A program made the position numbers and the translations under genes. From contig VNWV01000031.1 in assembly GCA_009801085.1 (NCBI GenBank), forward strand, positions 62,001-126,000: a DNA stretch of 64,000 bases, read 5' to 3'. The notes below the pieces were generated by a model that saw only the letters and a program-made list of their open reading frames with translations, was not told the origin of the DNA and did not search any database. Each line of letters begins with the position of its first letter. The stretch's first letter is position 1. This DNA comes from Lasiodiplodia sp. COLG20 (taxonomy: Eukaryota; Ascomycota; Dothideomycetes; Botryosphaeriales; Botryosphaeriaceae). This document shows, one piece after another, positions 34,273 through 43,762 of this stretch.

Positions 34273-34379
34273 ATAGCATCCCCTTGCTTCTGACTGATCC
34301 TGACTCAGGGTTACACTTCCACCGAGCTTTGGAATGATTCATATTGGTGTCCTTTTTGTTCCTTCCTACCTCCTTCTCC

Positions 34380-34655
34380 GTTTTCTGAATATGTGTAGAA
34401 CGACACGTTTCGAGGCTGAGCTCTTGATCGGAACAAAGAGTGTCTGTGCATACGAGAGATCGCTGCCGAAATTGCCCTACAAAAAACATGGAGCGGCCAA
34501 ATTAGGTTATGCGGTATACCTACGAGCCCTAAAGCCTGTAGAAAGCAGCGATCAGCGGTGTTCTCTTACAGGCAGCAGCGGGCGGGAGAATGTGGGGAAG
34601 AGAGCTGAGAATATTACTTACTGTTTAAAGCCATAGCAGTATTCAAATCGAGCGC
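34380..34655 (+). repeat. diverged duplication, copy A (no MITE)
   Basis: About 270 bases that align with 35085-35217 plus 35448-35580. Shared blocks include GTTTCGAGG, TTGATC, GTCTGTGC, ATCGCTGC and CCTGTAGAAAGCA in the same order. Copy A lacks the MITE present in copy B, so it shows the pre-insertion arrangement. It is non-coding as far as I can see. Confidence 0.65.
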
Positions 34656-35084
34656 CAGCATTTGAACACATGGCAGCCCCGCGATGGCCATGACTTCGAT
34701 AAACAGATGTTCTGGATATTGCCTGAATTTTAGCCCCCAATTGTGCTCTTGGAATACCTTGGCACTATCACTTCGGTAACCTCATATGCCTTTCGCACGC
34801 TTGCAACGCTACAGTCATGGATTGGTATACCTCATCTGCTAGGAAACCTACTATGACATCCAGCAAAAGGAACCTTAGTGGGGAGCAATGGAGCATCAGA
34901 ATGCACGCATTTTGGGCTGTTCATCACTCAAGTATCCCCAAAATTCAGGATTTTGGAGCCTCTGCGATTCAGCAATCGCCGTGACTAGGTGTAATGGATT
35001 CGAGGAATCTTCTCCGAATTTACCGATTCATTCTCACCAAAGCCGTGGAAAAGTTCGTTGTGTGGGCCGGCTTCTTTTGTCCAC

Positions 35085-35580
35085 TTTCCGTATACGCGTA
35101 TCATGGGATGTTTCGAGGGTAAACGCTCATTGATCAGCTTAAGGAGAGTCTGTGCGCACGAAGTATCGCTGCTGAACTGGCCCTACAGAAATGACGCAGG
35201 TGCGGCTTCGGTCTATACAGTCGCCTCTCATAGCAGATGGCTAGCGTGGATTCGTTTTTGTTTTCTCACGTCATGGGTAAATGAAGCTATCGTCCGGACG
35301 TGTATGTAAAGGTTTTTAATTCTGTAGTCTCGTCCAGACGATAGCTGCAACCACCAATATATGTTTTATTTCTAAGGCAGAGCCGCAGCCTAGTTATGTT
35401 ATGTTATGCTATTTTTCGCGCTAGCCATCTGCTGCAGTATCCCTCTGTATCCAGCCCTGCAACCTGTAGAAAGCAACGGTCAGCAGCTGGCTAGTAACAG
35501 CAGCCACAGGTGTAAAGATATGAAGCATAGCATGTTTACTATTTAGAGCAATAGTACAGTCCAAATCGGAAACCTTTGCT
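35085..35580 (+). repeat. diverged duplication, copy B (split by a MITE)
   Basis: The flanks of the MITE at 35218-35447 join into a sequence that aligns with copy A at 34380-34655. The insertion point in copy A reads GCGGTATACCTACGAGCC. In copy B the left flank ends GGTCTATA and the right flank begins TATCCAGCC, so one TA has been duplicated. Confidence 0.65.
35218..35447. mobile_element. MITE copy 2 (TA-flanked)
   Basis: Element of 230 bases between TA dinucleotides at 35216-35217 and 35448-35449. Inner terminal repeats AGCAGATGGCTAGCG (35232) and its exact complement (ending 35433) match over 15 bases. The central inverted repeat is TGAAGCTATCGTCCGGAC at 35282-35299 with its near-complement at 35332-35349. 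It inserted into copy B of the local duplication. Confidence 0.85.
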
Positions 35581-35735
35581 TCCACAGAGTGACCTCTCGC
35601 AATATCGAACCCACAGAGGCATTGTGCGGCTAGGCTGATGCGCGAATGCTGAGGAGGTGAACGGGTGCTGTATTGAACTACCCGGAAGAAAGCGCTAAAT
35701 ACACCCCTGGTTGATCGTGCCTGCCAACAGCATCA

Positions 35736-38155
35736 TCACTTGATTGTGATAGTTGAAACATACGACACTCTGGAAATTTCAAAGTCCGCACCATCTGCAG
35801 ACGCCAAATTTCCATCCTGGTATACCTTAGTATTTTCAGCCGGCCCTTTAGGTCGTGCAGAGTCTTGTGCTGCGTCCGTCAAAGCGGACGTCCATTCCAA
35901 CCAGAAATCTCGTTTCATCTCGAAAACACCGCAACGCAAGAAGTAAGGCTCAGAACCGATGCCAGATGGAAACAGGATAAGTCCGACGAACTGTATGTCT
36001 CGGTTGTAGAAACTCGCTTTTTCCATAACTGGAACGAGCCAGAAAAGTTTGTGTTGGCGCCAATCATCGGTATCGAACGTTAGATTGATGCCACCAGTAG
36101 GAACTTGTATCGATCGGTTTGCCGATGAGTACAATATCATCTTGGGAACATCTCCACCCTCCGCGTAAATCGTAGCGCGGATCATACAGCATTCTGCCTT
36201 GATTGCTCCGTCGCACAATGAATATTTAGGGCTGTTTTGCTTCTCCTGAACCTGGGCTTCAAGAATTTGGAATGTTTTCTCTTTCCCAAACTCACCCTCA
36301 TCGACTGGATAGTATACGGGTGTGTCGAAGAGAGATACCCATGACCATGAAGGCGCAATATATTCTCTCGCCCTGCGCCCATGAGCCCGTGTATTGGCTC
36401 TTCGCCATAGCAGCTGAGAGACCAGATTTTTCCGCCAGAGGCCACCAAGGAAGTCATCTTGAAACCCTTCTGCAAATTTATCGACGATTCCAGCCATTGC
36501 AACCAGTCTGTCCGTATCATAAGTAAGTCTTGAAGCAGAATAGTCCGACATAAAATCCACCCGGGCTCTTTTCAGTTCGGGGTACCTCCACCAGATGAGG
36601 TCAGTAGGCTGCTGTAAGAGTTTGTTCAAAAGCTTGTAAGAACGCGACATGAGGCTAACAATTGCTCCAGGGCTCTCAGGGTATCTCTCGCAAACTTAAT
36701 GTTGGTTGCACTCCCAGTAGAGTTGTGACAGGCCGAAATGAAGAGTACGCCGCGCAAGTGCCCGTTCCTGGAAGACCCAGGCTCTACAAGCGAGTGGGCA
36801 TCGGTCAAGCTCTCTCCATTCCGGGCCAACTTGGACGCATACGAAGTCGAAGTGATTGTCCAAATATCGGCTGCTGGGGGTTTCCATGGTATTTCTGACG
36901 ACTCGCACGGGTCGATACTGGCTTATCTGCGCTCTTGGCCCAAGACAGCCTGCATTGCAATCCGATGCTCCGGAAGCGGCAATGTTGCAATAGGAACCAC
37001 CATAGACAGAAGCCGTCCTGCCAGATTCTTTTGCCCAGTCTTCTTGAGAGCCTTGTATAATGCAAAGCGAATCGATCCACAAATATTTGACGTGCAGCCT
37101 TTTGGTGATTTTCACCGCATCTTGGAAGGTTTTTGGCAGGTCAGAGATTGCAAATGAATCTCTGAACTGTTCCCACGTGTCGCTATTAAGCACGACCGGT
37201 TGTCCAGATCCCCAGCAATGACTTAAAGTCATGTAGCGTGCTTTTGGAGGTATCTCCGCTCCTTCAATCAATCTAATTTTGGAGTTCAAGCCAGGCGGGT
37301 CCATCTCAAGAAGTCGAGAGGGGTTGCGGTGATGCTGAGTTTCTGAGTCGACGCAGCAATGTGGATGGTCGGTGTTGCAGATTTCCATCCATGTCTGGAT
37401 CAGCTCCCACGTTTGTTCTGTGACGGTAGCCGGAATTGTTTCCACATTTATGGCTGTAAATGTAATTGTAAATAAATGGGCACCTATCTCAGGTGTCTTG
37501 ACTCACCCGGTTGATTTTCAGCTGGAATAAACATCAAGTTCCCGATCTCACAGCTTGTTCCTTTGCTTGGGTTGGATATATAGAACTCGACGTTTAAGCA
37601 CCCACTCGGGACGCCCCTACCCATGGGAGGGCTCCGAAAACGATTATGGAGTGAAGCATTTGCGTTATCCACAGGACCTTTGTAGAGGGCGTCGGCGTTT
37701 TTGATCAATTCTTTGAGAATGAAACACAGCTGGCATTGTGCGGCAGAATTTTCAACCTCGCTGCATCTGCGTGACATGTTCCAAAAAATCGGGTGGCTGC
37801 GATTGAGGCAATGGTCACACCAATCGCATAGAGTGCCACGGCTAACAGAGAGTGGCACGATCTCGGTCAGGTCCGTTAAAATGCCACTGTGTTTCATGGC
37901 TTGGAATCTGCTCTTGGGATCTGGAATGTCATGGTTTCGCTCGCTTCCTGAGTTACCGGATGTGCCGTCCGTATTCGGCATTTTGCTCTCGGCCTGCAGA
38001 TGTAATTGGTGAACAGAGGGTTGGATGGAACTAACGAGGTTTGCGATGTGAACATAGGTGCGAGGCTCATCAGTGAGGGGTTGATCAGGCAGCAGCTGCG
38101 TAAAAGGCAGTGATCTGCGCAATTCTGCCAGGTCTTTCGGCTTCGTGGGCTGCAT
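35736..38155 (-). CDS. HET-domain gene with one in-frame stop
   Basis: HET-family gene with exons 38155-37507 and 37453-35736 (GTGAGT donor, ACAG acceptor, phase 1), about 788 codons. An N-terminal Cys motif (TLCDWCDHC, CQLCFILK) precedes the HET domain, whose core starts near residue 292 (TLSHCWG) with YLWIDSLCIIQGSQEDW and AWVFQERALARRTLHF. A TAA at 36698-36696 interrupts the conserved block that in relatives reads WEC....CE.YP; here the codons give ECNQH, stop, VCERYPE. The frame then continues with MSRSYK, YSASRLTYDTDRLVAMAGI and APSWSWVSL to the real end. A 57-base GTGCAA...TTAG intron could remove the stop, but would also delete conserved residues, so a nonsense mutation is likelier. 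The first ATG (38155) or the one at about 37982 could be the start. Confidence 0.75.
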
Positions 38156-38517
38156 ACCGGCCTTAGCGAGCTCACCGTCAGATCATGTTTTTGTGTGCCA
38201 CATTAGTGTTATCTGCTCTGTTTTGATCTTTTATTCTTCTGTTCACACCAAGTGACTGTCACTTCCGTCGCACTGTTTTTCTTTTCCATCACCCTCAAAG
38301 ACGAAGCTACAACATCAAACCCGCTGTGCTACGAATCAGCTGCCGCCACCTTTCGCCAAACTGTAAGGCTGTCAACAGAGCCCCACCTTCTGACCTACAA
38401 TCTAGCTTCTATCTAGTCCTTTAGCTTATAATATAGATTATGGAGCAATTACCGAATCCACCTCTTTTTAAATATTAGACATAAAACCAACGTTCTTTAG
38501 TAAATTCACTTCTTTAA

Positions 38518-38874
38518 AATATATTATCCCTCACTCTCGGCGCTCTCTTTCTATATAGGGTAAGGAGATGAAATGCTAAATTAGACTATATAGGAATAAG
38601 TAGTATAGAAAATAGCGAGACGAGAGAAGGTAAATGAGAAGAAAATAAATGTAAGATAGACGATACTAAAGGCGCTACCGTAAATAGAAATAGCGACTAC
38701 GTAAGGAAATTAGCGTCTGAGTAGCGGTACAAGATAGAAGGCGATCTGGCGGAGTAGACTTATAAGGCGGGGAGTAATGCGGCTTACCAGCTTGACGATT
38801 AGGCACATCCGGAGTCAAGGGTAGAAAAGGACAGGATGCAGGTTATACCAGAGCTGGACGCAGAAAGTGGAAAA
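38518..38874 (+). pseudogene. RIP-like decayed copy of the Cys-rich surface protein gene
   Basis: In one frame, 119 codons align from end to end with the transmembrane and cytoplasmic part of the protein encoded at 3396-4439. Landmarks are LGALFLYRVRR (LGAFFLYRTRR in the intact gene), KGATV, SNAAYQLDD (SNAIYQLED) and the terminal VIPELDAESGK. Five stop codons interrupt it. Three fall where the intact gene has Gln in SEQR, SEQL and EDQA, the CAG-to-TAG change expected of RIP. The terminal stop is lost. The Cys-rich ectodomain and signal peptide are not recognisable upstream, where the DNA is AT-rich (about 38400-38520). It is a dead partial duplicate lying about 34 kb from the intact gene. Confidence 0.82.
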
Positions 38875-39300
38875 AAAAATAATATTAAGTAAAGAGTTGT
38901 GTTCTTTTATTATAGCCAAGAGCTTTTCTTCGTCGGTCCAGCTGAACATACTTGTTGGTGGCGCTGTATTTTTGGCAATTTACTGCAGCTCGTGTGGGGC
39001 TATGCTGATTGGAGTTGGCCCCTTCACCGCAAGGTTATGTGACATGATCACGTGATCTAATCAGTCACATCTATATATACTACTTGCCTCCCTCTTTCTG
39101 CATAGCAATCAATCAACTTACAACGAAAGCTTCTATTCACCTACGTTCCTCGAATCTCAACATTGCTAGGCACCAAGAACTTTCCTTTCGCCTTTCTGCT
39201 TTCCCTATGACAGCCTCCATCTCCTTCGTCGTTTCCGCTCGAAAACGCGACCGGCAGACCTAATTTGGCAGCTTATCGCTTGGGCAAGACACTGGGCATC
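38875..39300 (+). promoter_or_regulatory. promoter region of the HET gene at 39301
   Basis: About 425 bases after the pseudogene. A TATATATAC stretch near 39071-39080 is followed by a pyrimidine-rich leader (CTTTCCTTTCGCCTTTCTGC) before the ATG. This is a typical fungal core promoter layout. Confidence 0.45.
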
Positions 39301-41322
39301 ATGGACGCGAAGCAGGATATTCTGATCCATGAAGAAACAACATGCTCGTCTATTCCACATGAGCCAGCGGACGACAACAAATGGAACCAAGATCTTGCTG
39401 TTGCCTGCGAGGCACTACGATCCCTAGACTCTCGCCAGATATGTCCCCGATGCCGAGATATCATGGAAGTTGTATATCAGCAAGACAAAGGATACAAGGG
39501 TGTTCACCAAATTGATCATGCTTTCGATGATGCTGCTTGTGGCCTTTGCAATGCTGTCAAATGCACAGAAAGGCGGCATAGAGTTGAACTTTCTCAGTAT
39601 AACTTAGATACTGGGGAAGTAACAAAAGACTGCCTTTGCCTATACCAGGCCAAGTTTTCAGACGGCGACACGGTCATATCTCATCAGATTCTCGACTCAC
39701 GCCGTCCATGGTTTGATCCCTGGCCGAGAGACCCTTTGAAAGTCGATCTGCAACATCTTAAACGTTCTATCGAGTACTGCAAAAGAAATCACGATAAAAC
39801 TTGTTGGAACGAACCGAGGATCCCGGTCAGCAGGTTGCGGCTGCTCAACTGCACAAACAGAGTCATCGAACGGGCCACCGCTGACGCTGAGTATGTTGCT
39901 TTGAGCTACGTATGGGGCGTTACCACCTATAACAGTTCGCCTAGACCAGGAGATCAAGGCACATACGCTCTTACTGTAGAGGATGCAATCGTTGTCACTC
40001 TCAATCTGGGATACACCTATCTATGGGTTGATCAGCTGTGCATTGATCAAGGAGGCTCTCATATGGAAGAACAACTGGGCCAAATGGACCTCATCTACCA
40101 GAATGCCGATCTGACTATTGTCGCAGCGGCCGGAGATGACTCTTCACATGGACTTCCCGGGATTTCGACAAGCAGGACGCCACGTATGTCTTTTCGAAAC
40201 GGTAGTATACTCTACTACGAGGTGAAGCGTACGACACATGAACTTATCGAGAATTCCAAGTGGGATACCAGAGCGTGGACGTTCCAAGAGTGGATTTTCT
40301 CGAGACGCAGACTTGTCTTCACTGAGACAGAGAGCCTCTTTCTCTGCAACGCCCTTTCGATAAACGATGAACGAGGCTCGGAGTCTGCACCATTCTCAGC
40401 ACTCTTTGACTATGCATTTCAAGCTCCTCACATAGTATTTGGCCCATCTTTCAGAATGCTTCCAAATGGTATCGAAAGCGTGGGCCACTGGAATATTGGT
40501 GACGTAATCAACATGTACGCCACCAAGTCCTTGACATATTCCTCTGATGCTTTGAATGCTATTGAAGGAGTCTTCAGAGCTCTCCAGCGTCCTGGAAGCC
40601 CGACGTACAACTATTGGGGTGTTCCTGTGGAGCCAAAAGATTCTTTCGGGCTCTTCAAGGATGGTGAAGAAATAGATTCCTCATTCTATCATGGCTTTAT
40701 ACATGGCCTCTGTTGGGAAGAGATGGGCACAACTGAACAGATGTTTGTGCGCGAATCGAAATTCCCGAGCTGGACATGGGCAGGCTGGAAAAGCCTCCAA
40801 CCGACGCGGAGAAGTTTGCAGTGGAATATAGTTCGACGGAAATTCTCACGAAATAGCTGTAAAGTTACGGGAGTTCATTTTGAGCTCTCTAATGGGCGCT
40901 TGATATCGTGGAAGGAGTTAGAAAAGCTATTGTTCCTACAAGATGAACCTCAGTCAAAAACTCCATTCATGTGGCTGGAAGCGACAACCATTGAGGTATG
41001 CGTCCAGTGGGAGACGACGTGGGAAGCCCCGAGGGCTCTAATGGAATTTCAAGATGAGCCCGGAAAGGTTATATCATTCGGTCATGGTAGTCTATATCTC
41101 AGTAGGTGCCAAGAAGATGACAAAGTTTTTCCCGGGATGCAAGAGAGGAAAATAACGGGCATTGTCCTCTGGCATGTTGACAGTTTCTCACGCCCAATGA
41201 TGGAATACATACTACTCGTTGAAGAGAAAGGGGAGTGGGCAGAGCGCGTAGGGTATATGCCCTTAGACATGGTGTGGTCTGACGTTCTAAAATCTAGAAA
41301 GCGTAGGCTTCGATTAAAGTGA
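39301..41322 (+). CDS. HET-domain protein
   Basis: Single-exon gene of 673 aa. The open frame extends upstream to 39265 at a TTG, but the first ATG is at 39301 (MDAKQDIL). An N-terminal Cys motif (QICPRCRDIM, CGLCNAVKC) precedes the HET domain, which begins near residue 196 (YVALSYVWG) and includes YLWVDQLCIDQGG and the TIVAAAGDDSSHGLPGIS block. WDTRAWTFQEWIFSRR and FPSWTWAGWKS follow. It is a diverged paralog of the gene at 16907-19108 and is intact. It ends about 160 bases from the stop of the convergent HET-like gene. Confidence 0.9.
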   Translation: MDAKQDILIHEETTCSSIPHEPADDNKWNQDLAVACEALRSLDSRQICPRCRDIMEVVYQQDKGYKGVHQIDHAFDDAACGLCNAVKCTERRHRVELSQYNLDTGEVTKDCLCLYQAKFSDGDTVISHQILDSRRPWFDPWPRDPLKVDLQHLKRSIEYCKRNHDKTCWNEPRIPVSRLRLLNCTNRVIERATADAEYVALSYVWGVTTYNSSPRPGDQGTYALTVEDAIVVTLNLGYTYLWVDQLCIDQGGSHMEEQLGQMDLIYQNADLTIVAAAGDDSSHGLPGISTSRTPRMSFRNGSILYYEVKRTTHELIENSKWDTRAWTFQEWIFSRRRLVFTETESLFLCNALSINDERGSESAPFSALFDYAFQAPHIVFGPSFRMLPNGIESVGHWNIGDVINMYATKSLTYSSDALNAIEGVFRALQRPGSPTYNYWGVPVEPKDSFGLFKDGEEIDSSFYHGFIHGLCWEEMGTTEQMFVRESKFPSWTWAGWKSLQPTRRSLQWNIVRRKFSRNSCKVTGVHFELSNGRLISWKELEKLLFLQDEPQSKTPFMWLEATTIEVCVQWETTWEAPRALMEFQDEPGKVISFGHGSLYLSRCQEDDKVFPGMQERKITGIVLWHVDSFSRPMMEYILLVEEKGEWAERVGYMPLDMVWSDVLKSRKRRLRLK

Positions 41323-41482
41323 TGTGGCTAACTTAAATATTCACTTTCGGGTTAATTAGACCGGTTATGGAGGCGTCGAGGTTAATCGTTATTTACGTTT
41401 CTTTCGATAGGGTAGGCTTAATAGAAACTGTTAAACTACAAATCTGGTTTAAAGTGCTATTTTATAGTCTCACAGGATGGAT

Positions 41483-43762
41483 TTAGTCAATGCACCACCG
41501 GTTTCTCTCTGTGCTCCAATCCCCAACGACAGCAGCATACTCGTTGTTGATGAGGTAATTCTCCCCCTCTTTCAACACGTTGGTCGTCAACGCCAGAAAA
41601 TCCTCCCCTTTACTCCTGAGTCTTCGCTGAAAGTTCGTCCCTTGTAGAGAAGGATGGTTCACTTCAAACAAGTTTCCGGAGTCGCCACGACGTGCATACG
41701 TTACTCCATCTCGCTCCTCTCTTACAAAGACCATTACGGCATTTGTGTGTCCTCTCGAACTCATCTTGCTCCTCTCCTCAGTCATTAATATTGCAACGTG
41801 ACTATAAGAACCATCCTGAAGAATGCCGAAACCTTGGTTGCTTTCAGGAACGGACGATTGGAGCCTTCTGGTGAGGCTGTACGTCCATTCGCCGTCCGTT
41901 CCACGTATCCAAAGATCACCTCCAAACGAACAAGATAGAGGTGGATGCAGACTTTGAAAGGTAATACTGTAGGTATTGACGAGAAGGCCAGCCTTGGTGA
42001 TGGTTGCGTTTTCATCAGGATACGTCGAGTCGATTGCGGTGCCAAGAAGAGTCCGGGGAGCCCATCGGAAGCCGACCGAGTCCAGTCTGGCGCCCGGGAA
42101 ATACATCCAATCCTCTGAGAGATATTTGAGCTGCGACCAAAACTGCCTCATGCGATTCTGGCGGTTGACCTTCAAGACTTCTCCCACGTCTACATCCATC
42201 AGGCTGGCGAGGCACAACGCTTCGTCTTCCCGCACACTGGTGGCTCGTGTACCCAACGCTTCTGCCCAGTCTCCGATGTTGCACAGCGGGGAATCTCCGA
42301 TCATATTCAGAAGGTTCGCGTTTCCACGTATGATCGCGTAGATCCTGAAAATGTCCATGGATTTTCCCCACCCGCCCATCAGATCAGATCCAGGGCTTCC
42401 TATCGCGGAATATATTGTCTCAGTGTCGAATGTTGCGTTTGAGAACTGGAACAGCACCGTGTCGGGCAAGGCTCCTTCTTGAAGAGTCCACAGGCGGGAA
42501 GCCCAGTTCGAAGAGACGATGTAAAGGCCGATCTCGCGTACCGAACGGCCCGTGATATCGATCGATCGCAAGGTGTTATCGAGCACGAGGACTTTGTCCG
42601 CGCCTGCGTAAGTCTCCCTCATCTTCCGGATCGCTATTGTCCTGTTCTCTGGCGGACTCGTCGGACAGCACATAGTGTCTATCCAAAAGGGAACCCCGGT
42701 TGTGTTAGGATAGAGGTTTTGCACCAGATCGTTGATGGTTTTCAGCTGGCACTCGGGCATTGAGTTTCCGTAAGGATTGCCCAGGCCGTCAGACCATACG
42801 TGAGAAATAGCAACGTATTTCGCGTCAAACTGTCCTGCGATCAAGTTTGGCTTTCCGTGATTCCAGGCCACAAGGGGAAGTTTGCCGTCTTGAAGTATCC
42901 TTCCCAAGTCCGTTGGATCAAAGCCACTGAAATGACAGTTGCAGCCGGCACGGGTGTGCGCAGTCTGGTAGGTAGATTTCTCAATTTGAGACGCAAGGCA
43001 TTGCGTTGACGTGCATCCTGTATGGTCCTTCCGGTCCTTCTGCAAGTTGGGAAGCAATGCGGCGAAGTATTGATACTCCAAGAGGAACGACCCCTGCATA
43101 GTGCTCAGAGCCCTGGGGCACCATCCTTCTTTGGCCATCTTGTATGTTAGCATGTTCACATAACCGCTGCGGGACTTTAAATGGGGAAAGTCGGCAATGT
43201 CAGATCTTGCATGTGGAGGAATCCATGTATGGAGCTGGCCTTCCCCAAACAGGGAAGCTCGCATGCGGCCTAGGAATTGTCCCAGTAGCGCCAGGGATAG
43301 AAGAAAGTCAGGATCTAATGGAGCCCTGGTGGGAGCACCGACACAGCCATAAGCGCGGATGGCAGTGCTCAAAGCGCGGTCCAAGAGAGGAACGTCTGTT
43401 TCCAAGATGACGCCAGAGTCCTGCTTCTGGCGAAGTTCATCCGCATTTTCGAGCAGGTTTCTGGTATGGACATACTTCGCGCCGTCGTCATCAATGTCAA
43501 TGTAGTCCTGGAAATTGATATCGTTGCCAAACATTGTATGAAGAAGCCCGAAAAACAACCACTGCTGTAGAAAAGCTGTCGTCGCTGTCTGACCTCTGGA
43601 ACGGCCATTGTCTAGCTCAGTCTTTGTAAACAGCTCTTCATTGGTCCAGCCTTGACGCTCAGGGTATGTGCTGAAGTCGCCTCTGTCGTAATCTTCGAGG
43701 CAGTAGTATGGGATTCTCGGTGGGTCCCAAGCAGGGTGTCTGGGTACCAGAACATGGTCCAT
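41483..43762 (-). CDS. divergent HET-like protein
   Basis: Single-exon gene of 759 aa. The start is the ATG at 43762 because relatives begin with MDH-P-like residues followed by IPYxCxxxYDxGDF and YPxRQGW, which are all present; the frame above it begins at GTG. The HET-like core lies at about residues 315-470: YVAISHVWSDGLGN, FWIDTMCCP, MRETYAGADKVLVLD, then WASRLWTLQEGALP. Upstream, CNCHFSGF and TGCTSTQCLA form a Cys cluster of this subfamily. The long helical N-terminal half has no named domain. The C-terminus contains GDWSTERNRWCID. The coding frame shows no damage. It belongs to a different HET subfamily from the other five loci in this window. Confidence 0.85.
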   Translation of the reverse strand: MDHVLVPRHPAWDPPRIPYYCLEDYDRGDFSTYPERQGWTNEELFTKTELDNGRSRGQTATTAFLQQWLFFGLLHTMFGNDINFQDYIDIDDDGAKYVHTRNLLENADELRQKQDSGVILETDVPLLDRALSTAIRAYGCVGAPTRAPLDPDFLLSLALLGQFLGRMRASLFGEGQLHTWIPPHARSDIADFPHLKSRSGYVNMLTYKMAKEGWCPRALSTMQGSFLLEYQYFAALLPNLQKDRKDHTGCTSTQCLASQIEKSTYQTAHTRAGCNCHFSGFDPTDLGRILQDGKLPLVAWNHGKPNLIAGQFDAKYVAISHVWSDGLGNPYGNSMPECQLKTINDLVQNLYPNTTGVPFWIDTMCCPTSPPENRTIAIRKMRETYAGADKVLVLDNTLRSIDITGRSVREIGLYIVSSNWASRLWTLQEGALPDTVLFQFSNATFDTETIYSAIGSPGSDLMGGWGKSMDIFRIYAIIRGNANLLNMIGDSPLCNIGDWAEALGTRATSVREDEALCLASLMDVDVGEVLKVNRQNRMRQFWSQLKYLSEDWMYFPGARLDSVGFRWAPRTLLGTAIDSTYPDENATITKAGLLVNTYSITFQSLHPPLSCSFGGDLWIRGTDGEWTYSLTRRLQSSVPESNQGFGILQDGSYSHVAILMTEERSKMSSRGHTNAVMVFVREERDGVTYARRGDSGNLFEVNHPSLQGTNFQRRLRSKGEDFLALTTNVLKEGENYLINNEYAAVVGDWSTERNRWCID

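Noticed and set aside
34334..34636. 100-codon frame on the plus strand
   Set aside because: It lies in copy A of the local non-coding duplication; the corresponding frame is not kept in copy B.
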